In this document: piece by piece, positions 26,352 to 34,939 of the stretch | Layout of the letters: every line of letters starts with the position of its first letter | How positions within the stretch are numbered: position 1 is the first letter of the stretch | Assembly: GCF_900101675.1 (NCBI RefSeq) | Contig: NZ_FNKG01000001.1 | Coordinates: 1,843,378-1,907,377, forward strand | Length of the DNA: 64,000 nt | DNA from: Curtobacterium sp. UNCCL20 | GTDB taxonomy: Bacteria > Actinomycetota > Actinomycetes > Actinomycetales > Microbacteriaceae | Direction: 5' to 3' | Translations under genes and position numbers: made by a program | Notes under the pieces: generated by a model | The model's database searches: none | What the model was told of the DNA's origin: nothing | The model's input: the letters and a program-made list of their open reading frames with translations, nothing else

Positions 26352-28111
26352 ACTGGACCGAAGACGACCCGGGCCGGGGGAGTCCCGCCGGCATCCAGGG
26401 CATCGCCGCGCTGCGGACAGCGCGAGCATCCAGGATCCGTGACGCTCAGCGCGCCGTCCAGACCGCCGGTTCGAACTCCGGCGTCGAATGGGAAGCATCG
26501 AGTCAGCAGTCGTTCGCGGCGGAGCTGTCGAAGCACGCGGCCGACATCGAGCTCGTCGCGGCGGGACTCGAGAAGCAGGCGACGGCGTTGACGACGTACG
26601 CGGGGCAGTTGTCGCAGATCAAGGACCGGCAGGTGGTGCTGGAGACGCAGCGGGCGAACGCCGAGAGCGATCTGGCGACCGCGCACTCCAAGATGCCGCT
26701 CCCGGACCTCATCCCGTCGAGCGTGCCGAACTTCCCGGGGAGCTCTCGGCAGGAATCCGGGCCCGACCCCGACACCGAGCGCCGGAAGGCGGCGGCGCAG
26801 GGGCAGATCGATGACGCGCAGTCGAAGATCCGAGCGGTGGACGCGGCGTGGGACACCCTGATCTCCGATCGACGACGGATCGACGCGACGTGCGCAGCGG
26901 CGCTCCAGAGCAACGAGGTCCTCGGTTCCGTCGCCGCATTCTCAGCCTCGGCAATCGCTGCGGGTTCGCCCGGCGCGCTGCTGGATCGACTGAAGAACCT
27001 CAGCGAAGCGGACCTGGCGATCGTCCTGGCCGAACACCCCGAACTGGCAGACCGTGTGAACGAGGCCTCCCCGGCCGAGGTCGCCGCCTGGTGGCAGTCG
27101 ATGGGAGCCGCGCAACAGCAGGCCTTCATCGCCGGGATGCCGAGCGTCATCGGTTCGCTCAACGGAGTGTCGGCGCTCGATCGGGTCGCGGCGAACCGTC
27201 TCAACGCCGCGAAGCGGCTCCAGGCACTCGAGAAGACCCTCGCCGGGTGGAAGAAGCAGGCCGCAGAGCCGGGCCAGTCGTCCGTGCGGCTCGCCGAGAT
27301 CGCCGACCTCGAGCAGGAGATCGGCTACCTGCACAAGGCCGTCGATGAGCCACCGACGGTGCAGCTCTACCTGTACGACAAGGACGCTGACCGGATCATC
27401 GAGATGGTCGGCACGCCGTCGTCCGCCACGCAGAAGGTGGTCACCTACACGCCCGGGACGCTCGCGAACATCGAGCAGTTCTACGATGGCGACACACAGC
27501 AGATCGCCCAGTGGTTGCAGCGACAGGATCGCGACGGGCTCGTGGCGTTCGTGTACAAGGACGGAAGGTACCCGCAGAATCCGCTGACCGAAGCCAACGA
27601 CGAGGAGTACGGGCGGACGACGGGTCGACAACTCAAGGAATTCGAAGACGGCGTCTTCCGCGACCCCCTTCTTGCCGGGAAGCAGTCGATCGGCATCGGG
27701 CACAGCTGGGGCACATCGAACATCACCTCAGCCGAGGCGGAGGGTGCCCGGTGGAGCACCGTCATCTCGCTGTCGGGAGCAGGCGCGCCCGTCGATTGGA
27801 AGAAGAACCCCGGCACCTCGTACGCCGACTTCTCGTACAACGACATCTTGCAAACCGCGCAGGACCTTCGAATCGGGGACCATGGCGCTGTTTGGGGAGG
27901 TCGTAATCCCCGGGACATCGGTTTCGACCACGGTGACTACTACGAGGCTCCGATGAGCTGGAACCATTTTCCCGGGAGTGCCGCCGTCAGTTGGATCCTT
28001 CCGGCGACCGCGGGGGTTGATTCTCACAACCTCGCAGCTTCGGCCGATCCCCACAACGCGAAACTTCTCGACGACATGAGGGAGTACATTTACAATGGAA
28101 GCGGAAAATGA
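26348..28111 (+). CDS. putative T7SS effector: WXG-like N-terminus fused to an alpha/beta-hydrolase domain
   Basis: A 587-residue protein. The N-terminal 110 residues resemble WXG proteins (GVEWEASSQQSFAAEL around Trp48). Residues 110-330 are coiled, with long Ala/Glu/Gln helices. The C-terminal domain (about 335-560) looks like a DUF1023-type alpha/beta hydrolase: TVQLYLYDKDADR begins the sheet, and Ser453 sits in the nucleophile elbow GIGHSWGTSN. His candidates for the triad follow in MSWNHFPG and GVDSHNL. A lipase or esterase role is inferred. The gene overlaps the small helical gene upstream and the first lipoprotein downstream (ATGA), an effector-immunity arrangement. Base composition becomes AT-richer toward its 3' end. 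Confidence 0.82.
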   Translation: MNWTEDDPGRGSPAGIQGIAALRTARASRIRDAQRAVQTAGSNSGVEWEASSQQSFAAELSKHAADIELVAAGLEKQATALTTYAGQLSQIKDRQVVLETQRANAESDLATAHSKMPLPDLIPSSVPNFPGSSRQESGPDPDTERRKAAAQGQIDDAQSKIRAVDAAWDTLISDRRRIDATCAAALQSNEVLGSVAAFSASAIAAGSPGALLDRLKNLSEADLAIVLAEHPELADRVNEASPAEVAAWWQSMGAAQQQAFIAGMPSVIGSLNGVSALDRVAANRLNAAKRLQALEKTLAGWKKQAAEPGQSSVRLAEIADLEQEIGYLHKAVDEPPTVQLYLYDKDADRIIEMVGTPSSATQKVVTYTPGTLANIEQFYDGDTQQIAQWLQRQDRDGLVAFVYKDGRYPQNPLTEANDEEYGRTTGRQLKEFEDGVFRDPLLAGKQSIGIGHSWGTSNITSAEAEGARWSTVISLSGAGAPVDWKKNPGTSYADFSYNDILQTAQDLRIGDHGAVWGGRNPRDIGFDHGDYYEAPMSWNHFPGSAAVSWILPATAGVDSHNLAASADPHNAKLLDDMREYIYNGSGK

Positions 28112-28596
28112 AGAAGATCAGTGTCGTCGGTGTCATCATCGTGATGACATTGCTCGCTGGATGCGCGATGAATAGCGATCTCCCGAAAGACCCGGACGCG
28201 CGCGTAGCCCAACTCAAGAAAATCACGCAACAAGCTGAGTCGAAAGCAATCGCGTTGGTGCCTCGAGCAGAGGTGAAAGAGATCGAGCAGCTCCCGACCG
28301 GTTCGTTCTTGAAGTGCGGCGATGGTTACCGGTGGATGGGTGGCATCCGAGCGAAGTTGGAGAATGGAGTTGATGGAGGCGAGACGCAGCGTGCTCTCGC
28401 CGAGTCGGCCGCCCACGAAGGCTACTCGGTGACAGAAGACAAAGTCCTGACCGGCGCCACGCGGTTCGAACTCGTGGACGGCAAGGGTGTACAGCTCCTC
28501 GTGACGCTGTACGAAAACGAAACACTCTTGAACGTCACGTCGGCGTCGCCTTGCGCCGCGCTTCCAGGCGACTATCGGCCACCTGCCGAACTCTGA
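28108..28596 (+). CDS. lipoprotein, candidate immunity protein, copy 1
   Basis: A 162-residue lipoprotein: signal MKKISVVGVIIVMTLLAGC with lipobox LAGC (Cys19), then GCAMNSDLPKDPDARVAQ, a helix, and a mixed C-terminal domain ending in SASPCAALPGDYRPP. Two mature cysteines may pair. ATG overlaps the effector stop by 4 nt. G+C is visibly lower than in the surrounding genes. It is paralogous to the next gene. A membrane-anchored partner on the outside of the cell is what would protect against an extracellular lipid-cleaving effector; that role is inferred. Confidence 0.8.
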   Translation: MKKISVVGVIIVMTLLAGCAMNSDLPKDPDARVAQLKKITQQAESKAIALVPRAEVKEIEQLPTGSFLKCGDGYRWMGGIRAKLENGVDGGETQRALAESAAHEGYSVTEDKVLTGATRFELVDGKGVQLLVTLYENETLLNVTSASPCAALPGDYRPPAEL

Positions 28597-28630
28597 CGAT
28601 TTCCGGGACAGGGTGACGGGTGAGACCACA

Positions 28631-29116
28631 ATGCTTCTGCGCGTATCCGCATTGCTCCTGCTCCCGATGCTCTTGGCGGGGTGTGCCATGAACAGCGGGC
28701 TCCCTGCCGACCCGGAGGCGCGGATCGCAGCGGTCAAGAAGGCCACTCAGGCGACGGAACGAAAGGTGGTGAATCTCCTTTCGAGCGGAGATGTGGCTTC
28801 CGTGAAGCAGATCGACGAAGGCTCTTTCCTGTCTTGCTCGAACGGTTATCAATGGTCCGGTAACATTCGCGCGACTCTGTCGAGCGGAGCTGTTGGCGAT
28901 GACGCTCAGCGTGGCCTGGCGAGGTCTGCTGCAAAGCGGGGTTTCGAGGTGAGCGAAGACAGGATGCTGCGAGGCGGGCGTCGTTACGAACTGGTGAACA
29001 AGGAAGGTGCAAGGCTCCTTGTGACCGTCTGGAACGAAGGCACGGTTCTCGACATCGATTCTTTTTCGCAGTGCTTCAGTGTTCCTGCTGACTACGATCC
29101 GCCTCGTCTGTACTGA
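28631..29116 (+). CDS. lipoprotein, candidate immunity protein, copy 2
   Basis: A 161-residue paralogue of the preceding gene: signal MLLRVSALLLLPMLLAGC (Cys18), GCAMNSGLPADPEARIAA, the same SFLxCxNGYQW core as GSFLKCGDGYRW in copy 1, and a final DSFSQCFSVPADYDPP. ATG 28631 gives the cleaner signal peptide; a GTG at 28613 is in frame. Its spacing of 34 nt from copy 1 suggests tandem duplication followed by strong divergence. A decayed third copy follows. Confidence 0.78.
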   Translation: MLLRVSALLLLPMLLAGCAMNSGLPADPEARIAAVKKATQATERKVVNLLSSGDVASVKQIDEGSFLSCSNGYQWSGNIRATLSSGAVGDDAQRGLARSAAKRGFEVSEDRMLRGGRRYELVNKEGARLLVTVWNEGTVLDIDSFSQCFSVPADYDPPRLY

Positions 29117-29393
29117 ACTCGAGTGCTGTGCCGAACATCCACGATGTGGCGCGACGACGTCGATCGACAATCAGCAGCTATTGCTCCGCCTCAAGAGCGT
29201 CATCGACGAGAAGCTCGGTTCCCGTGTTTCTGCCTGCCGGGGAACTTTCACCGTGCTCGGCGCTCCTGAACAGCCGATGTCTGTCCCGGCTGAGTTCATC
29301 ATGCTGTGGTCGAAGCCACCGATGGAACGGTTCCGGCCACAGCGCCGATCACGATGTTCCTACGGGCTGGAACGATTCTCCCTCCGGTGTTGA

Positions 29394-29618
29394 CTCAGAC
29401 AACGTGAGTCCTTCGACGAAATCACTCCAAGAGCTCAGTACGGCGGTTATGACGTGGAAGGTCAAGCGTCAACCGAAGGTGATCCTCGCCTCAGGCTCAG
29501 CGCTGCAGGAGGGGAGACCCTGTACTTGTCTCCGCGCAGTGGACGAGCGATGGATCTCGACTCTTTCTCGAACTGTTTCACGCTTCCGGACGGGTTCCAG
29601 ACCCGTGGGAACTACTGA
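29394..29618 (+). pseudogene. remnant of a third copy of the lipoprotein
   Basis: Read from 29394, this frame gives YGGYDVEGQ, then GGETLYLS and finally MDLDSFSNCFTLPDGFQTR before a TGA at 29616, which matches the C-terminal LDIDSFSQCFSVPAD of copy 2. No start or lipobox is left in frame. The 277 nt before it (29117-29393) hold no supported gene and may contain the decayed front of this copy in other frames. The stretch to 29708 is otherwise featureless. Confidence 0.6.
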
Positions 29619-29708
29619 ACGGGACTGCACGCGAGCCAGTCCGCGACGTTCGAGACCTTCGGCGGCCGTCGGGCGACGCCGCGGGCTGCTCAGCCACCGG
29701 AGCTCCCG

Positions 29709-30287
29709 TCAGGACGAGAAGTCCCACGAGATGTGCTGCCCCGGGTGGTACCAGATCAGCGCCGCGATCAAGAGCCCGACGACCGTCGCTCCGTTGATGA
29801 TCGCGCACGCGATCCACCAGCGTGACCGAGGACTCCTGACCACGTTGATGACCAGTAGGACGAAGGCGATCGCCAGGAACACTACGGTGACCGCGGACCC
29901 CCGGACGGCGAATCCCGCCATCGCCGGACGGGTGACGTCGAGCGGAGCGCCGAACGCAGCGATGAACACGACGCAGAAGACGCCGAGGGCAGTCGCGAGG
30001 ATCCCGACGCCGTTCGCGAAGATCGCCGCCGCGAGTGCCACCGACCCGGTCGCAGCACCGGTCCGGCGCGGTGCCACCGTCACGGCAGGTCGGACCCGCG
30101 AGCGGAGCTCCTGCGGCTGTGCCGCCGGCGCAAGCGCAAGCGCAGGGGCCGGCGCATGCGCAGGGGCCGGCGCATGCGCAGGGGCCGGCGCAGGCGCAAA
30201 CACAGGCGCAGAAGGGCACGCGGGCGACGGTGCTCGGTCGGCGGGCGCCGGCGACGGTGTCGCTGCCCAAGCGTCCTGATCCGTCAC
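29709..30287 (-). CDS. hypothetical membrane protein with an Ala-Pro repeat N-terminus
   Basis: A 192-residue protein. Residues 1-60 are an Ala/Pro-rich cytoplasmic tail (APAPAHAPAPAHAPAPA) encoded by a tandem DNA repeat. Three to four membrane segments follow: SVALAAAIFANGVGILATAL, GVFCVVFIAAF, VTVVFLAIAFVLLVINVV and IACAIINGATVVGLLIAALIW. This is the layout of many small actinobacterial DUF4190-like membrane proteins, but no firm family is claimed. GTG 30287 is chosen because GAGGGGG lies 6 nt upstream; longer forms begin in low-complexity sequence. It is convergent with the lipoprotein cluster and follows recQ on the same strand. Confidence 0.7.
   Translation of the reverse strand: MTDQDAWAATPSPAPADRAPSPACPSAPVFAPAPAPAHAPAPAHAPAPALALAPAAQPQELRSRVRPAVTVAPRRTGAATGSVALAAAIFANGVGILATALGVFCVVFIAAFGAPLDVTRPAMAGFAVRGSAVTVVFLAIAFVLLVINVVRSPRSRWWIACAIINGATVVGLLIAALIWYHPGQHISWDFSS
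30139..30200. repeat. 18-nt coding tandem repeat (Ala-Pro tail)
   Basis: About three copies of CGCAGGGGCCGGCGCATG, encoding Ala-Pro-His units on the minus strand. The copy number can vary in frame. Confidence 0.75.
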
Positions 30288-30357
30288 GGTGTTCCCCCTC
30301 GTCGCACGTGCACAGCCATCCTGGCACGCAGCCGCAGCCGCAGCGGCAGCGTCAGCG

Positions 30358-32487
30358 TCAGGCCACGGTGGCGAGCGCGAACGGCAACACGGCGGCAGCC
30401 CCGGCACGCCGGAGCTCACGGCCGGCCACGGTCATCGTCCACCGGCTGTCGACCAGGTCGTCCACGAGCAGCACCGGCCCCTCGTGTCCCTGCAGCGCGG
30501 CGGCGAGTTCGGCATCGACGGAGAAGGTGTCCCACACCCCGGACAGTCGGTAGGCACTGTTCGTCGCGCCGTCGCCCCGGGGCGTCCCGCCGTTCCGCCC
30601 GAGCGTCCCGAGGAACTGCAGTCGGCCGATCGAGGAGAGCGCCTGTGCCAGCGACGCCACGAGCTCGGGGCGCGACCGGGACGACATCGCGACGACGCCG
30701 GTCGGCCGGGTCTCCCACGGCCAGTCCTTGAGCGCCCGGACGCACCCGTCCACGAGTTCGCGGGACACCGGGGCGTCCGGTGTCCCCGAGGCGAACAGCG
30801 CGCGGAGCGGACCGCCCCACCCGAGGTCGGTCAGGCGGGCCACGGCACGACCGGGCTGGACGAGCTCGTCGGGGCTGATCTTGCCGCGGACGGGGACGCC
30901 GAGCGCCGCCATGCCGGAGGGCCACTGGGCACGCGGGGCGATCTCGACGCCGACCTGGTCGAGCGCGGCGGCGGCACCGGAGGCGTCGGAGTCGGACACC
31001 GAAGTCGGGAACCATGCCCCGGCGCAGTTGTCGCACCGGCCGCAGGGCTCGGCGGACGGGTCATCGAGGTCCTGCTGGAGGAGCTGCATCCGGCACTGCG
31101 AGGTGGACTCGTAGTCGAGCATCGAGGCGGCCTCGGCAGCGCGGGCTGCGGCGACCCGTTCGTAGCGGGGAGCGTCGTACTCCCAGGGCTGCCCGGTGGC
31201 GACCCACCCGCCGGTGACGCGCCGCACAGCGCCGTCCACGTCGAGCACCTTGAGGAGCAGCTCGAGCGTGGACCGCTTGATGTCGACGAGGCCCTCGAGC
31301 GCGACGGTCGACATCGCGGTGTCGGTGGACAGGGCGTTGAGCACCGCGGCGGCGCGTGCCTCGGTCGGCATCGAGGCGCTGGCGAAGTACTGCCAGATCT
31401 CGCGGTCCTCACGCCCGGGCAGCAGGAGGACGTCGGCGTTGTCGGTGGCTCGGCCGGCGCGGCCGATCTGCTGGTAGTAGGCGACGGGGGAGGAGGGCGC
31501 GCCGACGTGGACGACGAACCCGAGGTCGGGCTTGTCGAACCCCATGCCGAGCGCACTCGTGGCGACGAGGGCCTTCAGCTCGTTGCCCTTCAGCTGCTGT
31601 TCGAGCTGTTCGCGTTCCTCGGTGTCGGTCCGACCGGTGTACGCGCGGACGGCGTACCCGTTCTCACGCAGGAGCCGGGCGATGTCCTCGGCCGCGGAGA
31701 CCGTGAGCGTGTAGATGATGCCGCTGCCGGGCAGGTCGCCGAGGTGCGCGAGCAGCCACCCGAGTCGCTGCCGGGCGTCCGGCAGGGTCAGGACGCCGAG
31801 GCGCAGGGAGGCACGCGCCAGCGACCCGCGGATGGTGAAGACCGGGTCGGCGGGGCCTGCGGTGAGCTGTTCGGCGACGTCCTCGACCACGCGCTCGTTC
31901 GCGGTGGCCGTGGTGGCGAGGACGGGAACGCCGTGGGGGAGCGACCGGATGAGTTCGGCGAGCCGCCGGTAGTCCGGGCGGAAGTCGTGGCCCCAGTCGG
32001 AGATGCAGTGGGCTTCGTCGACGACGAGCATCCCCATCCGGGCGATGAGCGTCGGCATCTGCTCGTCGCGGAACTTCGGGTTGTTCAGCCGTTCGGGGGA
32101 GACGAGCAGGACGTCGACCTCGTCGCGGGCGAGCGCGGCCTGCGTCTCGCCCCACTCGTGGGCGTTCGCGGAGTTGATCGACACCGCGCGGACGCCGGCA
32201 CGGGCGGCCGCGGCGACCTGGTCGCGCATGAGCGCGAGGAGCGGTGACACGAGGACGGTCGGACCACCGCCGCGCCGGCGCAGCAGCAGGGTCGCGAGGA
32301 AGTACACCGCGGACTTGCCCCACCCGGTGCGCTGCACGACGAGCGCGCGCTGCCGGTGCTCGACGAGGGCGGAGATCGCCTCGAGCTGGCCGGGGTGGAA
32401 GACCGCGTCGGCGCGGCCGGTGAGCGCAGCGAGCGCCTGCTGCGCCTCGGCGGCGATGTCGGCAGACGGCGGGGCGGTGGTTTCCAT
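30358..32487 (-). CDS. recQ: RecQ-family ATP-dependent DNA helicase with C-terminal phosphoribosyltransferase-like segment
   Basis: A 709-residue superfamily 2 helicase. Motif 0 FHPGQLEAI, Walker A QRTGWGKSAVYF, DEAH box VVDEAHCISDWGHDFRPDYR (split as VVDEAHC and ISDWGHDFR), motif V and the arginine-finger region (YYQQIGRAGR) are all present. A zinc-binding set CGRCDNC follows, then a winged-helix-like part. The last 60 residues include VLLVDDLVDSRWTMT, which resembles the PRPP-binding loop of type I phosphoribosyltransferases. This extension replaces the HRDC domain of E. coli RecQ. ATG 32487 is the start. The role is DNA repair and recombination; the job of the tail is unknown. Confidence 0.9.
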   Translation of the reverse strand: METTAPPSADIAAEAQQALAALTGRADAVFHPGQLEAISALVEHRQRALVVQRTGWGKSAVYFLATLLLRRRGGGPTVLVSPLLALMRDQVAAAARAGVRAVSINSANAHEWGETQAALARDEVDVLLVSPERLNNPKFRDEQMPTLIARMGMLVVDEAHCISDWGHDFRPDYRRLAELIRSLPHGVPVLATTATANERVVEDVAEQLTAGPADPVFTIRGSLARASLRLGVLTLPDARQRLGWLLAHLGDLPGSGIIYTLTVSAAEDIARLLRENGYAVRAYTGRTDTEEREQLEQQLKGNELKALVATSALGMGFDKPDLGFVVHVGAPSSPVAYYQQIGRAGRATDNADVLLLPGREDREIWQYFASASMPTEARAAAVLNALSTDTAMSTVALEGLVDIKRSTLELLLKVLDVDGAVRRVTGGWVATGQPWEYDAPRYERVAAARAAEAASMLDYESTSQCRMQLLQQDLDDPSAEPCGRCDNCAGAWFPTSVSDSDASGAAAALDQVGVEIAPRAQWPSGMAALGVPVRGKISPDELVQPGRAVARLTDLGWGGPLRALFASGTPDAPVSRELVDGCVRALKDWPWETRPTGVVAMSSRSRPELVASLAQALSSIGRLQFLGTLGRNGGTPRGDGATNSAYRLSGVWDTFSVDAELAAALQGHEGPVLLVDDLVDSRWTMTVAGRELRRAGAAAVLPFALATVA

Positions 32488-32571
32488 GCCCCCATGCTGT
32501 CAGCACCGACCGACGAAACCCGACCGAGCCCGCAGACTGTGGAGAACCGGCGGGACCGCCCAGGCAACGCG

Positions 32572-34044
32572 CTACTGGTACGTGACCAGTGACGGCGTCG
32601 GCGACACGTCCGCCATCGTCTCCTCCGGGCTCAGCATCGGAGTGTCCTCGTCGGTGAAGTTCTTCCAGCCCCAGTGCACGCCCGCCGGCGCTCCAGAGTG
32701 CAGCGCCTTCCACGTCGCCTGCTTGTCCGGCTGCGACCCCTGCCCGTCGGCGTGGATGAGGAGGTCGAGCTCCGGGTGCGACTCGAGCGACGCCCGGTCC
32801 TGGATCATCGACAGGCGGAACTGGTGGAGCACGAGGGCCTTCGGCGGCAGCCCCTTCTCCTTGACGAGCGCCGACAGCCACGACGACACCTCGTTCACCT
32901 CGGAGGCGCGGACGCTCCCGATCTGCTTGAGTGGCACCTGGTCGTGGCCCAGCCGCCACTCCGGGTCGAGTGCCAGCCACACCCCGGGCTTCGACAGGAG
33001 CGACTCGTACCGCTTCGCCTGCGACAGGAAGTCGGCACGCCCCGGCTGCAGGTCGAGGATGACGGGCATCCCGGCGTCGTGGGCGGCGTCGACGTAGGGC
33101 TCGAGCGTCGACGGCGCGAGCTCGGTCGAGTAGTCCCCGTCCGCCCCGGCGTCGCCCGCTGCGACGGTCGCGATGACCTCCATGGCGGGCGTGACCGGAA
33201 CGTCCCCGAGACCCTTGTACGACGCGGCGACGGACTCCGCGCGCCGCACGGTCGCCGCCGGGTCCTGCTCGCCGAGCACACCGAGCGCAGGTGCACCGGG
33301 AGCCCCGTACAGCGCGACGTACCGGTGCCCGTCGAACGGTCGCTGCCCGCCGTGCGGCAGCTGCCACCCGTTCTCGGCGGCCCGGACGGTCCACTCCGGG
33401 TCCGGCAGCGCCTCGAACGCCGACCCGGCGAGGAGCGTCGGGTGTCCCGACTCCTCGTGCAGTGCCCGCACCACGCCGGACGACGCGGCCGGGTCAGTCA
33501 CCCCGTCCGGCATGACCACCACGCGCGCACCCGCGGCCTTCGCAGACCCCACGACCGCGGCGTCCGCGCTCGCGTCCGCCACGACCACGGTCGCCGGCCT
33601 GGAGGCACGGGTCGACTCCGGCGCGTCGCCACCGTCCGGCGCGTCCCGCTCCACGACGTCGGTGTCGACGGTCACGTCGCCCTCGGCCTGGTACCAGTCG
33701 GCTCCGAGCCGGTGCAGCTCGCGGGCGACGGCGGCGCCGCCCTTCGCCGCGAGGAGCACCGGGACGTGCGCACGCTCGGCGGCGCTCGCCGCGGTGCGGA
33801 CGGCTGCCGGGTCGTCCGCCGGGGCGACCAGGGCGCCCGGCGCCGAGGCGAAGAGCGCCCGACTGGCCCGGATCGACCGCTCGGCGGCATCCGACTCCGC
33901 CGCGACGGTGACGGTGTCGGCGGCGGCCTTCGCGAGCGTCGGCCGCGCGTCCGCCGCAGGGTTCGCGGTGCACCCGGCGGCTCCGAGCAGGAGCCCGGTG
34001 GCGGCGAGTGCGAGGAGGACACGGGAGGTGGGGCCGGAACGCAT
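32572..34044 (-). CDS. lipoprotein with a possible TIM-barrel domain, unknown function
   Basis: A 490-residue lipoprotein: signal with lipobox GAAGC (Cys25), an N-terminal half of alternating beta-alpha units with many Ala-Val stretches (residues 40-240, resembling cell-wall-binding repeat domains of the form VLLAAKGGAAVARELHRLGA), and a C-terminal part (about 275-480) with barrel-like strands PVILDLQPGRADF, GVWLALDPEWRL and ALVLHQFRLSMI. No catalytic set is assigned. A CTGGAGGC half-site is translated in frame near residue 145 as TRASRPAT. ATG 34044 lies 6 nt after TAGGGT. It is divergent from an EEP nuclease. Confidence 0.75.
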   Translation of the reverse strand: MRSGPTSRVLLALAATGLLLGAAGCTANPAADARPTLAKAAADTVTVAAESDAAERSIRASRALFASAPGALVAPADDPAAVRTAASAAERAHVPVLLAAKGGAAVARELHRLGADWYQAEGDVTVDTDVVERDAPDGGDAPESTRASRPATVVVADASADAAVVGSAKAAGARVVVMPDGVTDPAASSGVVRALHEESGHPTLLAGSAFEALPDPEWTVRAAENGWQLPHGGQRPFDGHRYVALYGAPGAPALGVLGEQDPAATVRRAESVAASYKGLGDVPVTPAMEVIATVAAGDAGADGDYSTELAPSTLEPYVDAAHDAGMPVILDLQPGRADFLSQAKRYESLLSKPGVWLALDPEWRLGHDQVPLKQIGSVRASEVNEVSSWLSALVKEKGLPPKALVLHQFRLSMIQDRASLESHPELDLLIHADGQGSQPDKQATWKALHSGAPAGVHWGWKNFTDEDTPMLSPEETMADVSPTPSLVTYQ

Positions 34045-34050
34045 CGGGCC

Positions 34051-34056
34051 ACCCTA
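34051..34056 (-). promoter_or_regulatory. -10 box of the leaderless lipoprotein transcript
   Basis: On the minus strand TAGGGT, 6 nt, then ATG 34044. Confidence 0.6.
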
Positions 34057-34114
34057 CGAGCCGTCCGGAGAGCTCCCTGGGAATCCGACGGGTGTCGTCT
34101 CGTAGAAGGGATGC

Positions 34115-34939
34115 ATGCCCGACGACGACCGCCCGCTCATCGGAGCGGTGCAGCCGCCCGACGTGCACTGCATGACGCTCAACGTCCGCCGACGGGTCCC
34201 GCGGCCGTCCGGACACCCGGACGCGTGGGAGCGCCGGCGCGAGGCCGTGGTCGCGCTCGTCACCTCCGAAGCGCCCACCGTCCTCGCCGTCCAGGAGGCC
34301 CTCCCCACGCAGTCCGCTGACCTCACCGCCGCCCTCGGGTCACGCTTCGAACCAGTGCTCGTCGGACGCGGTGTCCGTGGGGACGGCGAGCAGGTCGGGC
34401 TGTTCCTCGACCGCTCCCGGCTCGAGGTCGTCCAACGCCGGAGCTGGGCGCTCTCCCGCACGCCCTCGCGTCCCGGGTCCCGGTCGTGGGGGACCGCCTT
34501 CCCGCGGCACGCCGTCGGCGCCGTCGTGGACGACCGCGCGACGAGGGTCCGGTTCCTCGCCATCGCGACGCACCTCGACGTCGCCTCGCCGTGGGCACGG
34601 CTCCGGTCAGCCGAACTCCTCGGACGCATCGTCCGGGAACGCGGCCTGCCCGCCGTCGTCATGGCGGACTGGAACAGTCCATCCGGCTCCGCACCGTGGC
34701 GAGCACTGGCGGACGCCGGTGTCGTCGACAGCTGGAGCCGTGCCTCCAGGCAGACCGGCGACCCCGTCGGGACGTACCCGCACTACCAGACGCCCCGTGT
34801 GGGCGGGCCGCGCATCGACGGCGTCCTCGTGACCGAGGACGCGACCGTCGACCGGGTCGGCGTCTCGACCAGGCGACCCGACGGGGTGTGGCCCTCCGAC
34901 CACGCCGCCGTCCACGCCGTCGTGCGGTGGGCCTCGTGA
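34115..34939 (+). CDS. endonuclease/exonuclease/phosphatase (EEP) family protein
   Basis: A 274-residue member of the EEP superfamily, whose members cleave phosphodiester or phosphomonoester bonds with a divalent metal. The metal-binding Asn/Glu and catalytic motifs are visible: MTLNVRRRV, AVQEALPTQ, ATHLDVAS, VVMADWNSPSG and the C-terminal WPSDHAAVHAV. No signal peptide, so probably cytosolic. The substrate could be DNA, inositol phosphates or lipids; sequence does not decide. ATG 34115 is preceded by TAGAAG at leaderless spacing, an imperfect -10. It overlaps the next gene by 4 nt. Confidence 0.88.
   Translation: MPDDDRPLIGAVQPPDVHCMTLNVRRRVPRPSGHPDAWERRREAVVALVTSEAPTVLAVQEALPTQSADLTAALGSRFEPVLVGRGVRGDGEQVGLFLDRSRLEVVQRRSWALSRTPSRPGSRSWGTAFPRHAVGAVVDDRATRVRFLAIATHLDVASPWARLRSAELLGRIVRERGLPAVVMADWNSPSGSAPWRALADAGVVDSWSRASRQTGDPVGTYPHYQTPRVGGPRIDGVLVTEDATVDRVGVSTRRPDGVWPSDHAAVHAVVRWAS

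Noticed and set aside
29128..30279. A 383-codon plus-strand frame across the lipoprotein remnant
   Set aside because: It crosses into the antisense of a membrane protein gene and shows no domain; only the short DSFSNCF fragment in another frame is meaningful.
30289..32247. A 652-codon plus-strand frame over recQ
   Set aside because: Antisense to a helicase with all its motifs; no recognisable domain.
32494..32499. CAGCAT box 6 nt before recQ as a leaderless promoter
   Set aside because: The spacing fits, but the first base is not T, so it was not listed as a promoter.
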